From positions 124,001-188,000 of the forward strand of contig CAVUSV010000004.1 of NCBI GenBank assembly GCA_963744225.1: a stretch of DNA of 64,000 nt, in the 5' to 3' direction. The translations under genes were made by a program, and so were the position numbers. Positions 56,923 to 64,000 of the stretch are shown here, one piece after another. The notes under the pieces were generated by a model. The model saw only the letters and a list, made by a program, of their open reading frames with translations. It searched no databases and was not told the DNA's origin. Position 1 is the stretch's first letter; every line of letters starts with the position of its first letter. Origin of the DNA: Bog-473 sp963744225. GTDB taxonomy: Bacteria; Actinomycetota; Acidimicrobiia; Acidimicrobiales; RAAP-2.

Positions 56923-57807
56923 TCAGGTGGCAGTCGTCGTCGGCTCGGGCAGCTCGAGTTGCGCGTTCGGCCGTTCCGATGCGAGCGGTGCAGCCACCGT
57001 GGCGACCGCCTGGATGAGTCTGGCCCGGCCCTCGGCAACACTGCGTATGAGGTTCGCCACCTTGACCTCAAAGTCTGGAACGAATACGTGGAGCCCGAGC
57101 GGCGGTTGTCCGCCGGCGAAGAACTCCCCCATGACGTTCCCAGCCGCTTCGGTGAGGTCGTTCCAGTGAGCGATGGCGAAGCCGGCCTCTTGGAGCAGCT
57201 CGGCGAGCCTTTCGGGGGTAACGAGATGGCTCTGCTCGGGGGAGGTAGCCCACGGGACGGGTAGGTGGACAGATTCACCCGAGCCGGCGGTCACGTCCCA
57301 AAGCGCCAGGCGACCGCCTGGGGCGAGGACGCGGTGCGCCTCAGCGTAGAGCCGGTGCTTGTCCGCAATGTTCATCTGGACGTGCTGGCTAATCACAACG
57401 TCAAAGGAGGCCGCGTCGAAGGGCAGCTCGGTGACGTCGGCCGTACGGACCTCGATCAAGTCGCCGAGCCCGGTCGCATCATTGAGCCATTTGGCGATCT
57501 CGCTGTACTCGGGTGTGAGGTCGACGGCGGTGACCCGGCTGCCGTGCTCGGCGGCGATCATCCGGGCGGTCCCGCCGATTCCGGTGCCGGCGTCGAGGAC
57601 ACGGTCGCTCGCGCTGATTTGCGCCAGGTCAATAAGGGCGACGGTGGCAAGACGGCCCAGGCTATGGAAGTCCTCGAGCATCGCAAGGTCTGCAGCGGTG
57701 ATGTGCGCGGAGTCCTTACCGGCGGCGCCCAGAGCGGACTCGATCTGCTCGCGCACGGTTCCGGTGGCGTACTGGGCGATCATGAGATCGGCAGTCGGCT
57801 GGCTCAT
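56923..57807 (-). CDS. SAM-dependent methyltransferase (UbiE/sterol-type)
   Basis: 294 residues. SAM motif I VLDAGTGIGGTARMIAAEHG, motif II VTAVDLTPEYSEIAKWL, then LPFDAASFDVVISQHVQMNI and RVLAPGGRLALWDV. The C-terminal part with PLGLHVFVPDF suggests a small lipophilic or quinone-like acceptor. ATG 57807 follows GGAGG at 8 bp. Divergent from the HxlR regulator gene, with a direct repeat between them that may be the operator. Confidence 0.9.
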   Translation of the reverse strand: MSQPTADLMIAQYATGTVREQIESALGAAGKDSAHITAADLAMLEDFHSLGRLATVALIDLAQISASDRVLDAGTGIGGTARMIAAEHGSRVTAVDLTPEYSEIAKWLNDATGLGDLIEVRTADVTELPFDAASFDVVISQHVQMNIADKHRLYAEAHRVLAPGGRLALWDVTAGSGESVHLPVPWATSPEQSHLVTPERLAELLQEAGFAIAHWNDLTEAAGNVMGEFFAGGQPPLGLHVFVPDFEVKVANLIRSVAEGRARLIQAVATVAAPLASERPNAQLELPEPTTTAT

Positions 57808-57904
57808 TGCATTCCTCCAATCGTGGTCGGGTGGCTGGCTGCCACCTGCCTCAGCAGAGCGACGGCGAACCCGATGAGATCGAAACGGAGGTTTGAGCGC
57901 CTGC

Positions 57905-57960
57905 CTTTTGTCACGCAACTCAGCCTAGGGAGAGGGCTGGCTTTTGTCAAGCAAGTCAGC
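57905..57960. promoter_or_regulatory. Direct repeat between methyltransferase and HxlR genes
   Basis: Two 20-bp copies, CTTTTGTCACGCAACTCAGC at 57905-57924 and a two-mismatch copy at 57941-57960, 36 bp start to start (roughly three and a half helical turns). They sit in the 165-bp divergent promoter. HxlR-type regulators bind paired sites, so this is the likely operator. TACGAT (57961-57966) just after is a -10 box 6 bp from the HxlR start, suggesting a leaderless message. Confidence 0.68.
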
Positions 57961-57972
57961 TACGATTTCTCG

Positions 57973-58437
57973 GTGCTCCAGCGTGACTATCCCGATCAGG
58001 TCTGCTCGATCGCGAGGTCACTCGAGGTCATCGGTGAACGCTGGACGATGCTGATCGTGCGCGACGCCGTGATCGACGGCGTGACCCGCTTCGAGGAATT
58101 CCAATGCAGCCTCGGAATCTCGTCCAACGTCCTCGCCAACCGGCTGAAGTTGCTGTGCGATCAAGACGTGCTCGAGCGCGTCCCCGATCCGACACGTCCC
58201 GGAAGGCCGAAGTACGTCCCGACGGAGAAGGGACAGGAGCTCGCTCCTGTCCTCTTCTCGCTCATGAAGTGGGGCGACCGCCACTACCCGACGCCAAAGG
58301 GTCCACCGCGACTGACCCTCCACGCGGGCTGCGGCGGCAACATCGGTGCAAACTGGCATTGCGACCGCTGTGGCAAGCAGACGGAACCCGGCGAGCTAGA
58401 ACTTCGACTTGGGCCGGGCGCACCGACTTTCAAGTAG
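57973..58437 (+). CDS. HxlR-family transcriptional regulator
   Basis: 154 residues from GTG 57973. Winged helix with the family start CSIARSLEVIGERWTMLIVRDAVIDGVTRFEEFQCSLGISSNVLANRLKLL and ERVPDPTRPGRPKYVPTEKGQEL. A short cysteine-bearing tail, CGGNIGANWHCDRCGK, could bind zinc or sense redox/aldehyde stress. It probably controls the divergent methyltransferase through the direct repeat. The longer frame upstream covers the operator and is not coding. Confidence 0.9.
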   Translation: MLQRDYPDQVCSIARSLEVIGERWTMLIVRDAVIDGVTRFEEFQCSLGISSNVLANRLKLLCDQDVLERVPDPTRPGRPKYVPTEKGQELAPVLFSLMKWGDRHYPTPKGPPRLTLHAGCGGNIGANWHCDRCGKQTEPGELELRLGPGAPTFK

Positions 58438-58466
58438 GGACGCTGAGTAGGTGCACCCGGAATTTT

Positions 58467-58505
58467 GCCCCAACGGGATTCGAACCCGTGTCGCCACCTT
58501 GAGAG
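58467..58505. other. Exact 39-bp copy of the tRNA-Glu 3' part, putative att site
   Basis: Bases 58467-58505 are identical to 63357-63395, the anticodon-to-acceptor part of the tRNA-Glu gene, in the same orientation; identity stops at once on both sides. A bare tRNA 3' fragment of this length is the usual trace of integration by a tyrosine recombinase. It bounds a 4.9-kb segment that runs up to the intact tRNA gene. Confidence 0.85.
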
Positions 58506-58798
58506 AGCGCACAAGTCTTTCCGTTGAGTCCTGAGCTTTCTGTTGCGCCAGCTCGGCACGTTGGAGGCGTCCAGCTCGTCTGCCCGGATACACCAGACGT
58601 GGCTCAGTAGTTGGGCAATTGAATGCGTGATCGGCACTCCCAGTCCAGAGGCCGTTCGATAGCTGAGACGCTAGGGCAGGGTTTCGTACCAGGGATGGAT
58701 CGTCGATGACGAGTCAGTCAGATTTTTGCCAACGCCCACCATTCGCAAGGGGAAATGGAGTTGGCGAGCCCAATTCAGAGACGGCCTATCGCTGCCCA
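58506..58798. other. Short intergenic stretch after the att copy
   Basis: Nearly 300 bp with no gene recognised. Another copy of CAGTAGTTGGGC occurs near 58,603, echoing the hairpin stem downstream. Confidence 0.3.
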
Positions 58799-58823
58799 GT
58801 AGTTGGGCCAACGGCCCAACTAC
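58799..58823 (-). terminator. Perfect hairpin after the island operon
   Basis: GTAGTTGGGCC, loop AAC, GGCCCAACTAC: an 11-bp perfect stem. It lies 25 bp after the stop of the SRPBCC gene, the last gene of the minus-strand operon. No T-run follows. Likely a terminator; an operator role is possible. Confidence 0.6.
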
Positions 58824-58848
58824 CCGGGAGGTGATACTTCTACACGTT

Positions 58849-59502
58849 TCATCTCTCATCGTCGCGCCTTGAGGTCGATCCAGATTCGGCGCGGTCCCCG
58901 ATCCCTCGAAGCATCTTCTGGCTCATAAAGAAGCTGACTACCTCTACGGGTTCGACGAGCAATCGCGCCCAAGGGCTCTTGTAGAAATACCGCTCACGCA
59001 CGATCAGTCGAGTCGACCTACCGGGCGCATCTCGAAGTACGAAGGACCATGTGAAGTCATACGGGGGGTCGGAGTGGCCGACTGGGACTCCCCCTGAAAG
59101 AACGAGCGCCCGACCAATCTCCAGCGCCGCGACCCGGAGTCCCACCTCGGGAGCAAGCCTTACCTCGTGGCCGACCTCTATGTCCTGCAACTCGGGAACA
59201 ATGCGATCTGCGCTGTGCATATCGCAACCCACCAAGTTCTCAAGACGGTCATAGCTGTAGAACCCGCCTCGTCCTTGGCCAAGTTGAGCAATCCACGGCC
59301 ACACTTGGTCCGCTGGGCGGCGAATCGTTATGGCGCGAGTTGCGGTCAGGTCGGCGTCTGCGAGAAGGTCGTCACCTGGGAGCTTCTCACGTACCTCAAT
59401 CACAGTGGCTCCCCAATGAAGCTGCCACTGCCTCCCAAGCAGAACATACCCAGCCGTCGCCGCGGAAATAGTGGCCAATCCTCTGCTGACCCAATGTTTC
59501 AT
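58849..59502 (-). CDS. SRPBCC-family protein
   Basis: 217 residues. An N-terminal hydrophobic segment (ISAATAGYVLLG) then the START-like fold: ITIRRPADQVWPWIAQLGQGRGGFYSYDRLENLVGCDMHSADRI and RLIVRERYFYKSPW. This is the form common in actinobacteria, a lipid- or small-ligand-binding protein of unknown role. It is the last of four co-directed genes and is followed by a hairpin. Confidence 0.82.
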   Translation of the reverse strand: MKHWVSRGLATISAATAGYVLLGRQWQLHWGATVIEVREKLPGDDLLADADLTATRAITIRRPADQVWPWIAQLGQGRGGFYSYDRLENLVGCDMHSADRIVPELQDIEVGHEVRLAPEVGLRVAALEIGRALVLSGGVPVGHSDPPYDFTWSFVLRDAPGRSTRLIVRERYFYKSPWARLLVEPVEVVSFFMSQKMLRGIGDRAESGSTSRRDDER

Positions 59503-59544
59503 GTCGATCGACCTCTCAGTCGAAAGCGATGCTGACAGAATCGC

Positions 59545-60480
59545 TCACCGAGTGGCGACGGCCTCTGTCAGTTGGTTGGAGAACCTTGATGGACACAAAG
59601 CTGTTCGAACGGGATGCTCGTGTTCGATCGCGTTCGGGCCAGTCATGTTTGTGGGCTCCTTGTACCTGGCGGACGTGATCGTGGCACGGAAGAACTCGCC
59701 TTTGGCCCATCGATCTGTCCCGAAGAAGTAACCAACCTGCACCCGTGTAGGAATCCGAATGCCATCGAAGTCCATCTCATCTTCGACAAGGCCGCCGAAG
59801 GGGTAATCACCCCACTCCTCGCCTTTGGGTCGTGCCCACCTCGGCATCGTCACAGATCGAAGCGATCCGTCAGCAGCGACTGTCAATTCCGGTCGGAGCA
59901 CGTGCCCGCCGATGCGCCACTCGGCGATCGCACTATTGGAAGTCGAGCCCTCACTCCACTTCACGTCGGGGCGGAGGCAGGCTGTCGGGACGAAAAGGGC
60001 ATCGATCGCCGCACGGCCGGCAGCGGCTCTGTCGAGATCTGGGCCCGATGCGTTGACGACCGGCAACCGTCCGAAGAGTCGCCAATGCATCTCGGCGTCG
60101 CCGTCGGCGTATTGGTCATAGCCGATGATCGGTATCGGTCCAAAGGTTGCTCTCGCCGCCCACACGTAGCCGTTGGGCGGAGAGTGCAGTTGAACAGCTC
60201 GAAACGGTAGCCAGCGTCCAACGCGGATGTGCCCGTGCATCTCCAGGACCACCCGTTGCGCCAAAGGAGTGCCCGGAGCTATCGCATGGGTGATCCATCG
60301 GCGGGCCGGCTCGGGAAGATCGGCCACCATACTCGGCTCGAACGTGGCCTCGGACACGCTGTCAGCAGCCAGGCGCTCCCACGCTGCTTCAGCTGGTCGG
60401 CCGGCCCGTCCGATGAGCTTCAGCAACGGAGACCTTGGGGTTGACTTTGCGGTCAGCATTGTTGCGGCATGCGTCGGCAT
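59545..60480 (-). CDS. DUF6544/DUF6920-like protein
   Basis: 311 residues from ATG 60480, or 304 from ATG 60459. The conserved stretch LPEPARRWITHAIAPGTPLAQRVVLEMHGHIRVGRWLPFRAVQ and FFGTDRWAKGEFFRATITSA match an actinobacterial domain of unknown function (DUF6544/DUF6920 group, quoted from memory). No membrane segment. Gap to the downstream gene 42 bp, to the upstream gene 4 bp. Confidence 0.68.
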   Translation of the reverse strand: MPTHAATMLTAKSTPRSPLLKLIGRAGRPAEAAWERLAADSVSEATFEPSMVADLPEPARRWITHAIAPGTPLAQRVVLEMHGHIRVGRWLPFRAVQLHSPPNGYVWAARATFGPIPIIGYDQYADGDAEMHWRLFGRLPVVNASGPDLDRAAAGRAAIDALFVPTACLRPDVKWSEGSTSNSAIAEWRIGGHVLRPELTVAADGSLRSVTMPRWARPKGEEWGDYPFGGLVEDEMDFDGIRIPTRVQVGYFFGTDRWAKGEFFRATITSARYKEPTNMTGPNAIEHEHPVRTALCPSRFSNQLTEAVATR

Positions 60481-60484
60481 CTCG

Positions 60485-61096
60485 TCAACTGGTCTGCGTC
60501 GAGAGGTGTCGGACCTTCGGGCGACCAAAGACTGCGCTTCCGACAAGGTCGTGGAAACCCAGGGCGGCGGTTCCGAGCAAGAGGACACCGGCGGTAATGC
60601 CGGTGGTTCCGGCAAGCGACGGACCCGACATCGTAAGACCGAGAGCGACCGGTCCCACGATCAGTGTCCAACCGACGGGTCGATACCGCGGGATGTGAAC
60701 GAGGTGATCAAGCCAGAGTAGGAGAGGACCGATCGTGATGGCAATGGACGGCAAGACCCAGTCCGAATAGCCGGCGGCAATCACTGCGATCGGCACGGCG
60801 AAAGATGCGACTAACTGGACGATCGTAGCGACAGTGATAGCTCGCTCGATGTGTTTCCCCTCGGGACTGGTTGGCCGCGGAGCCTTTCCGGCGGTTACAC
60901 GAATGCCATAGACGGTGACGGCAATCACAACAGCGCTAAAGGCAAGAGCCAGCGAACCGCCGACTCTGCTGTGGACAACGAGGCTTCCTCGGATGAGCCA
61001 GAAGGCGGCGAAGGCCACCTGGATGAACCCGCCGATGCGCCGCACGCGCCGGGACCAGGCTGTAGTCGCGTCCATTTCGGCCTGCGTGGTAGTCAT
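60485..61096 (-). CDS. Small polytopic membrane protein
   Basis: 203 residues with five hydrophobic segments (about 22-40, 46-66, 88-108, 113-130 and 145-175). AAGGAG lies 7 bp before ATG 61096. No family recognised. It overlaps the stop of the upstream dehydrogenase by four bases and is 4 bp from the DUF gene. Confidence 0.65.
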   Translation of the reverse strand: MTTTQAEMDATTAWSRRVRRIGGFIQVAFAAFWLIRGSLVVHSRVGGSLALAFSAVVIAVTVYGIRVTAGKAPRPTSPEGKHIERAITVATIVQLVASFAVPIAVIAAGYSDWVLPSIAITIGPLLLWLDHLVHIPRYRPVGWTLIVGPVALGLTMSGPSLAGTTGITAGVLLLGTAALGFHDLVGSAVFGRPKVRHLSTQTS

Positions 61097-62040
61097 GATG
61101 AACTCCTTATGGTTTGGTACCAGGCGACTGTGGCGGCGATGGCATCTTTGAGCGGAGTCACGTCGCTGCCAAAGGTGGATTGATACTTGGCGGTGTCGAG
61201 AACGAACGGAGCGTCGAATTCGTATGACATTTCTTCGAGGCCCTTCATTAGAGGGTTGACGAGGCCAAGAAACGACAGGACCGCCCTCGGGACATTGCGG
61301 ATGCCGACGGAATGTCCGACCGCAGTGGCCACCATGTCCATCAGGGCCCGCGTCGTGACCGTATCGGGGCCAGGCAGGTGCCACACCTGACCGATGGCTC
61401 GCTGATCAGCACCGAGAGTGGCCAGGCCTTTCGCCACGTCGGGGACGTAGCTGTACGTATGGAGCAGATCGGGATTCCCGATGAAGTCCGCCCTCTTGCC
61501 CGCCAAAGCCTTGCCAAAGACACGCGAGCCAAGAGTTGATTCAGTGACGCCTGCACCGAAGAAGTCGGAGGCCCGCGCGATAGCGATGCGTATCTGTCCG
61601 GCGTCCGACGCGGCCAGCAGCTCTCGCGTCATCGCCACTCTCGCCCGACCCTTGATGGTTGTCGCTGCTAGAGGCGACTCTTCCTTCATTGGCGTTCCGC
61701 CGGTCGGCCCATAGCCGTAGAGGTTTTCCAAAGTGACGAGCAGCGCGTCGGACCGCTCCGCAGCGGCTATGACACCCCGCTGCAAGGGCGGAAACTGGTC
61801 GGGCCACTCTGTGTACGGAGCGTTGAGGCATTGGTAGATGACTGATGCGCCCTTGGCGGCATCGGCGGCTGCTTCGTGGTCAGTCACGTCGGCCACCCGT
61901 GAGTCGACTCCCTCGGGCAGCGCCGGTGGACGGTGCAGTGACACGACTCGAACGGCCTTGTCCTGTCCTGCCAGAAAGGCCACGAGGGCACGGCCCACCT
62001 GGCCGGCTCCAAAAACGACATGCAATTGCGGCTTGGTCAT
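61093..62040 (-). CDS. NAD(P)-binding epimerase-like protein (NmrA/extended SDR)
   Basis: 315 residues. Dinucleotide loop VVFGAGQVGRALVAFLAGQ, nucleotide region VVSLHRPPALPEGVDSRVADVTD, then ENLYGYGPTGG and YSYVPDVAKGLATLG. The typical YxxxK is not clear, so an atypical SDR or regulatory NmrA-like role fits. ATG 62040 begins the fold; an upstream extension lacks family character. It opens the four-gene minus-strand operon inside the tRNA-Glu-bounded segment. Confidence 0.83.
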   Translation of the reverse strand: MTKPQLHVVFGAGQVGRALVAFLAGQDKAVRVVSLHRPPALPEGVDSRVADVTDHEAAADAAKGASVIYQCLNAPYTEWPDQFPPLQRGVIAAAERSDALLVTLENLYGYGPTGGTPMKEESPLAATTIKGRARVAMTRELLAASDAGQIRIAIARASDFFGAGVTESTLGSRVFGKALAGKRADFIGNPDLLHTYSYVPDVAKGLATLGADQRAIGQVWHLPGPDTVTTRALMDMVATAVGHSVGIRNVPRAVLSFLGLVNPLMKGLEEMSYEFDAPFVLDTAKYQSTFGSDVTPLKDAIAATVAWYQTIRSSS

Positions 62041-62748
62041 CGGAGCCACGGGCGGGCTTGGATGGTACGGAGCGCTCCCCCATTCGACCCAGTGTTTTGG
62101 GTCGCTATGTACTCTTTTGCTTTCTTGGGCGTCTTCGTCATGCAACAAGTCTGAACCCAACGGGCGTGAAACCCTTAGGGAGGAAGGTCCCGACGCCCGT
62201 GACGTTGGTCTCTTCCGGGCGATGTCAGCGAGTTCGTCATCGGCTCCCTGGTTAAACCTGTGCCTCGCGCCATGACGCGCCTCCGTCCGACCTACCGATG
62301 GCAGGCCGGGCCGAAGGCCTCCTTCTGGGACATCGAGATTGGAGCGGTAACCAGAACCTTTGACCAGGGATTTCGTCCATTTTCCGTCGTCAGCCAACTG
62401 TTTCGACATGAAGCCAGATCCGACCGAAGAGCGTGAGGTCACCGGATCGACGCCGCTCCCGACCACAGAGAAGTCCCTGAAAAATGGCGTTTCGACTGGA
62501 AGTGGGTTTTGAGGCCGAGATTTTGTGCCGCGTGCCCATAAGGAGCTGGAACGAGTTCCAGATTCGAGCGTCCACCCTCTCTCATTTGACTGTCAGATTG
62601 GTCAAGGGGAAACCCGAAGGCTTAGAGAGGACACTCCTCACGGCCGGCGGCGACGGTTCGTAGGTAGTAGTCCTCGGCGCGGGCCACCAGCTTGGCGAGC
62701 ACCCGGTCTCAGCCAGGGTGTTGTGATGTTTCGTGGTCCCAGGACGAC
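62041..62748. other. Spacer with a 7-bp palindrome, no convincing gene
   Basis: About 700 bp before the transposase fragments, without a recognised gene. CTGGAAC-GA-GTTCCAG (62546-62561) is a perfect 7-bp inverted repeat of unknown role. Confidence 0.35.
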
Positions 62749-63277
62749 GTCTGGCCGACCAAGGCCAAGAGGGCGACCTTGGGGACGAGACGGCAGCGGG
62801 AGAAGGCGAGCCCCGTTGGTCCGCGGATCGAAGCCGCGGGCTATCGGATCCGCCACGACAAAGTCGACACCTCGGGGTCGGTGACGCTGCGCTACAAAGG
62901 CAAGCTGCACCACATCTCTGGGCATCGAGACCAGGCACTCGCGGCCCAACCCGCCTCCCCAGACCTGCGGGAAGGTCGAGCGCTTCCACCAGGGCGCGCC
63001 AGGCTTCGATCGGCCGGTGACGAGCGATGCCGCGGTGGGGCCGCTTGTTGTTGTTGTTGTAATCGACGAAGCGATTGAGCTGACCTTGGAGCAGCTTCTT
63101 GGTCGTGGGCGAATCCTGTTTGGCCAGATACTTCTTGAGCGTCTGGGCTGCCCCTACGCGGGCTGGCAGGTCATCTTGCTCGTCGCAGGCCTCGACGTGC
63201 AGATCTTGGGCATCGATGGCTCGCCGCTGCGGCACCTGACCTTGGATCCGAGCGTCGATTACCAGCGGATCCTCTGA
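62749..63277. mobile_element. Scrambled IS481-type transposase remnant
   Basis: Three pieces of one kind of transposase are present. On plus, 62749-62916 encodes the linker and C-terminal start GYRIRHDKVDTSGSV then TLRYKGKLHHI. On minus, 63145 down to about 62982 encodes the core end QTLKKYLAKQDSPTTKK and NKRPHRGIARHRPIEAW. On plus, 63155-63277 encodes the C-terminal end QVILLVAGLDVQILG and LRHLTLDPSVDYQ. Natural order is core, first C-terminal part, second C-terminal part. Here the core piece is inverted and placed between them. DDE catalytic residues are not all present, so it is dead. Confidence 0.8.
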
Positions 63278-63308
63278 GGCCATGGATATGGCCGAGTGCC
63301 CGCTCTAC

Positions 63309-63348
63309 GATGTCTTGAGACATCACTCTCCGATGTCTTGACACATCA
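63309..63348. repeat. Paired near-palindromes at the IS481-type element end
   Basis: GATGTCTTGAGACATCA (63309-63325) and GATGTCTTGACACATCA (63332-63348), one mismatch, 23 bp apart, each an imperfect palindrome. Such paired GATGTCTTGA motifs are typical of the ends of IS481-type elements and probably bind transposase. They abut the tRNA-Glu gene. Confidence 0.7.
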
Positions 63349-63354
63349 CAATTG

Positions 63355-63427
63355 CAGCCCCAACGGGATTCGAACCCGTGTCGCCACCTTGAGAGGGTGG
63401 TGTCCTAGGCCTCTAGACGATGGGGCC
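63355..63427 (-). tRNA. tRNA-Glu (CTC)
   Basis: 73 bases read on minus: 7-bp acceptor (GGCCCCA with TGGGGCT, G-U first pair), D arm, anticodon stem with loop around CTC, and T arm GGGTTCGAATCCC. CCA is not encoded. The 3' 39 bp is repeated exactly at 58467-58505, so this gene is the intact half of an integration site. Confidence 0.95.
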
Positions 63428-63466
63428 GAGCGGAGGTTTCCATCGCAACGATGGGCGCCGCCGGTG

Positions 63467-63538
63467 CTCGGGGGGAAGGACTCGAACCCTCAATAACTGG
63501 ACCAGAACCAGTCGTGTTGCCGATTACACCACCCCCGA
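63467..63538 (-). tRNA. tRNA-Gln (CTG)
   Basis: 72 bases on minus: acceptor TCGGGGG with CCCCCGA, D arm GTGT-ACAC, anticodon stem ACTGG/CCAGT with loop TTCTGGT (anticodon CTG) and T arm with GTTCGAGTC. CCA not encoded. It lies 39 bp from tRNA-Glu in the same direction, so the two are likely co-transcribed with tRNA-Gln first. Confidence 0.95.
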
Positions 63539-63685
63539 ATGGGTGGAGGTTCAGATTAGCCGAGCGGCCTTTGGCGACAGTTCGCTGCCATGACCAGGGG
63601 GGGCGCGTTGAATCGGGGGTTTCCCGATGGAATGATGCGGCGTCCGGGGTCACCCGGGAGCAGACCTGGTTCGGAGGTTCACTGC

Positions 63686-64000
63686 ATGTACCGGTGGTCG
63701 GCGGCCGCAACCATCGTGACCGTTCTCGTTGGCGGGGCCCTCGTGGCCACTCCGGCCCAGGGCGGCGCCCCGGGCATTACGGTGAAGGTCACGCCCAACC
63801 GTGGCCTGGTCAACGAGCAGACAGTCACGATTACCGGCCGTGGCCTGGACACTTCTTCCGGCGGGACCTCTCGGACTTGGTTCCTCGCCGAGTGCACTGG
63901 CGTCGTCCGGGGCCGCATGAACCCCTCCACCGACACGCCCCACTGCGACCTCACCGACGCCGTGCCGCTGCGGGTCTCCCGGAACGGCACCTTCACGGCC
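63686..64000 (+). CDS. Secreted neocarzinostatin-like protein, N-terminal part
   Basis: 105 residues to the window edge, gene open to the right. Signal peptide (YRWSAAATIVTVLVGGALVATPAQG) from ATG 63686. The mature part starts ITVKVTPNRGLVNEQTVTITGRGLD, then AECTGVV...CDLTDAVPLRVSRNGTFTA, the cysteine-paired Ig-like fold of neocarzinostatin/macromomycin apoproteins and of many uncharacterised actinobacterial exported proteins. Function of this member is unknown. Confidence 0.72.
   Translation, partial: MYRWSAAATIVTVLVGGALVATPAQGGAPGITVKVTPNRGLVNEQTVTITGRGLDTSSGGTSRTWFLAECTGVVRGRMNPSTDTPHCDLTDAVPLRVSRNGTFTA

Noticed and set aside
63355..63538. Possible CRISPR-like repeats near the right end
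   Set aside because: The similar segments are two different tRNA genes and the paired IS-end motif; no regular spacer pattern.

Overview
The window is high-G+C DNA read as part of an actinobacterial chromosome, most like the Acidimicrobiia or a related uncultured lineage. The support is a WhiG/FliA-type sigma factor, a wax ester synthase/DGAT-type acyltransferase, two acyl-CoA dehydrogenases, LLM flavin enzymes, an archaeal-type valyl-tRNA synthetase and short or absent leaders. The assignment is by gene content only; no rRNA is present.

1-24.5 kb is mostly housekeeping: the start of gmd, a glycosyltransferase, a TetR regulator, a phosphatase/kinase/acyl-CoA dehydrogenase group, divergent cysS and valS with only 23 bp between start codons, a LipC-like esterase divergent from a WS/DGAT-VOC-tsaC-tsaD operon, an fhs-acyl-CoA dehydrogenase-membrane protein operon, a channel-like protein tail to tail with gadB, a sigma factor followed by a long hairpin, and two tandem OmpR-type response regulators, the second frameshifted. 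24.5-37.9 kb holds an SDR, methyltransferase, secreted phosphoesterase, a frameshifted SRPBCC-epimerase gene, a lipoprotein made of two repeats, and a three-gene oxidative operon (di-iron-like protein, LLM flavin oxidoreductase, epimerase) facing a TetR gene.

37.9-42.3 kb encodes what looks like a complete phosphorelay to cyclic di-GMP: a hybrid histidine kinase with two receiver domains, a free Hpt protein and a receiver-GGDEF protein, in one tightly packed operon. A GGDEF-EAL protein follows at 49.7 kb.

From about 45.6 kb to 63.4 kb the sequence is accessory. Base composition drops by eye, gene remnants and transposase fragments appear, and three copies of the 3' part of a tRNA-Glu gene are found: a decayed one at 46.94 kb, an exact 39-bp one at 58.47 kb, and the intact gene at 63.36 kb. 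This reads as repeated integration at tRNA-Glu. The cargo includes a tyrosine-phosphatase-like protein, a TetR-MFS pair with a clear operator, a PHM-like copper monooxygenase with all copper ligands, an HxlR-methyltransferase pair, and a four-gene operon ending in a hairpin. Intact tRNA-Glu and tRNA-Gln genes and the start of a secreted protein close the window.

Four genes are interrupted by single-base frameshifts, inside and outside the accessory region. Sequencing error and true decay cannot be separated from the sequence alone.
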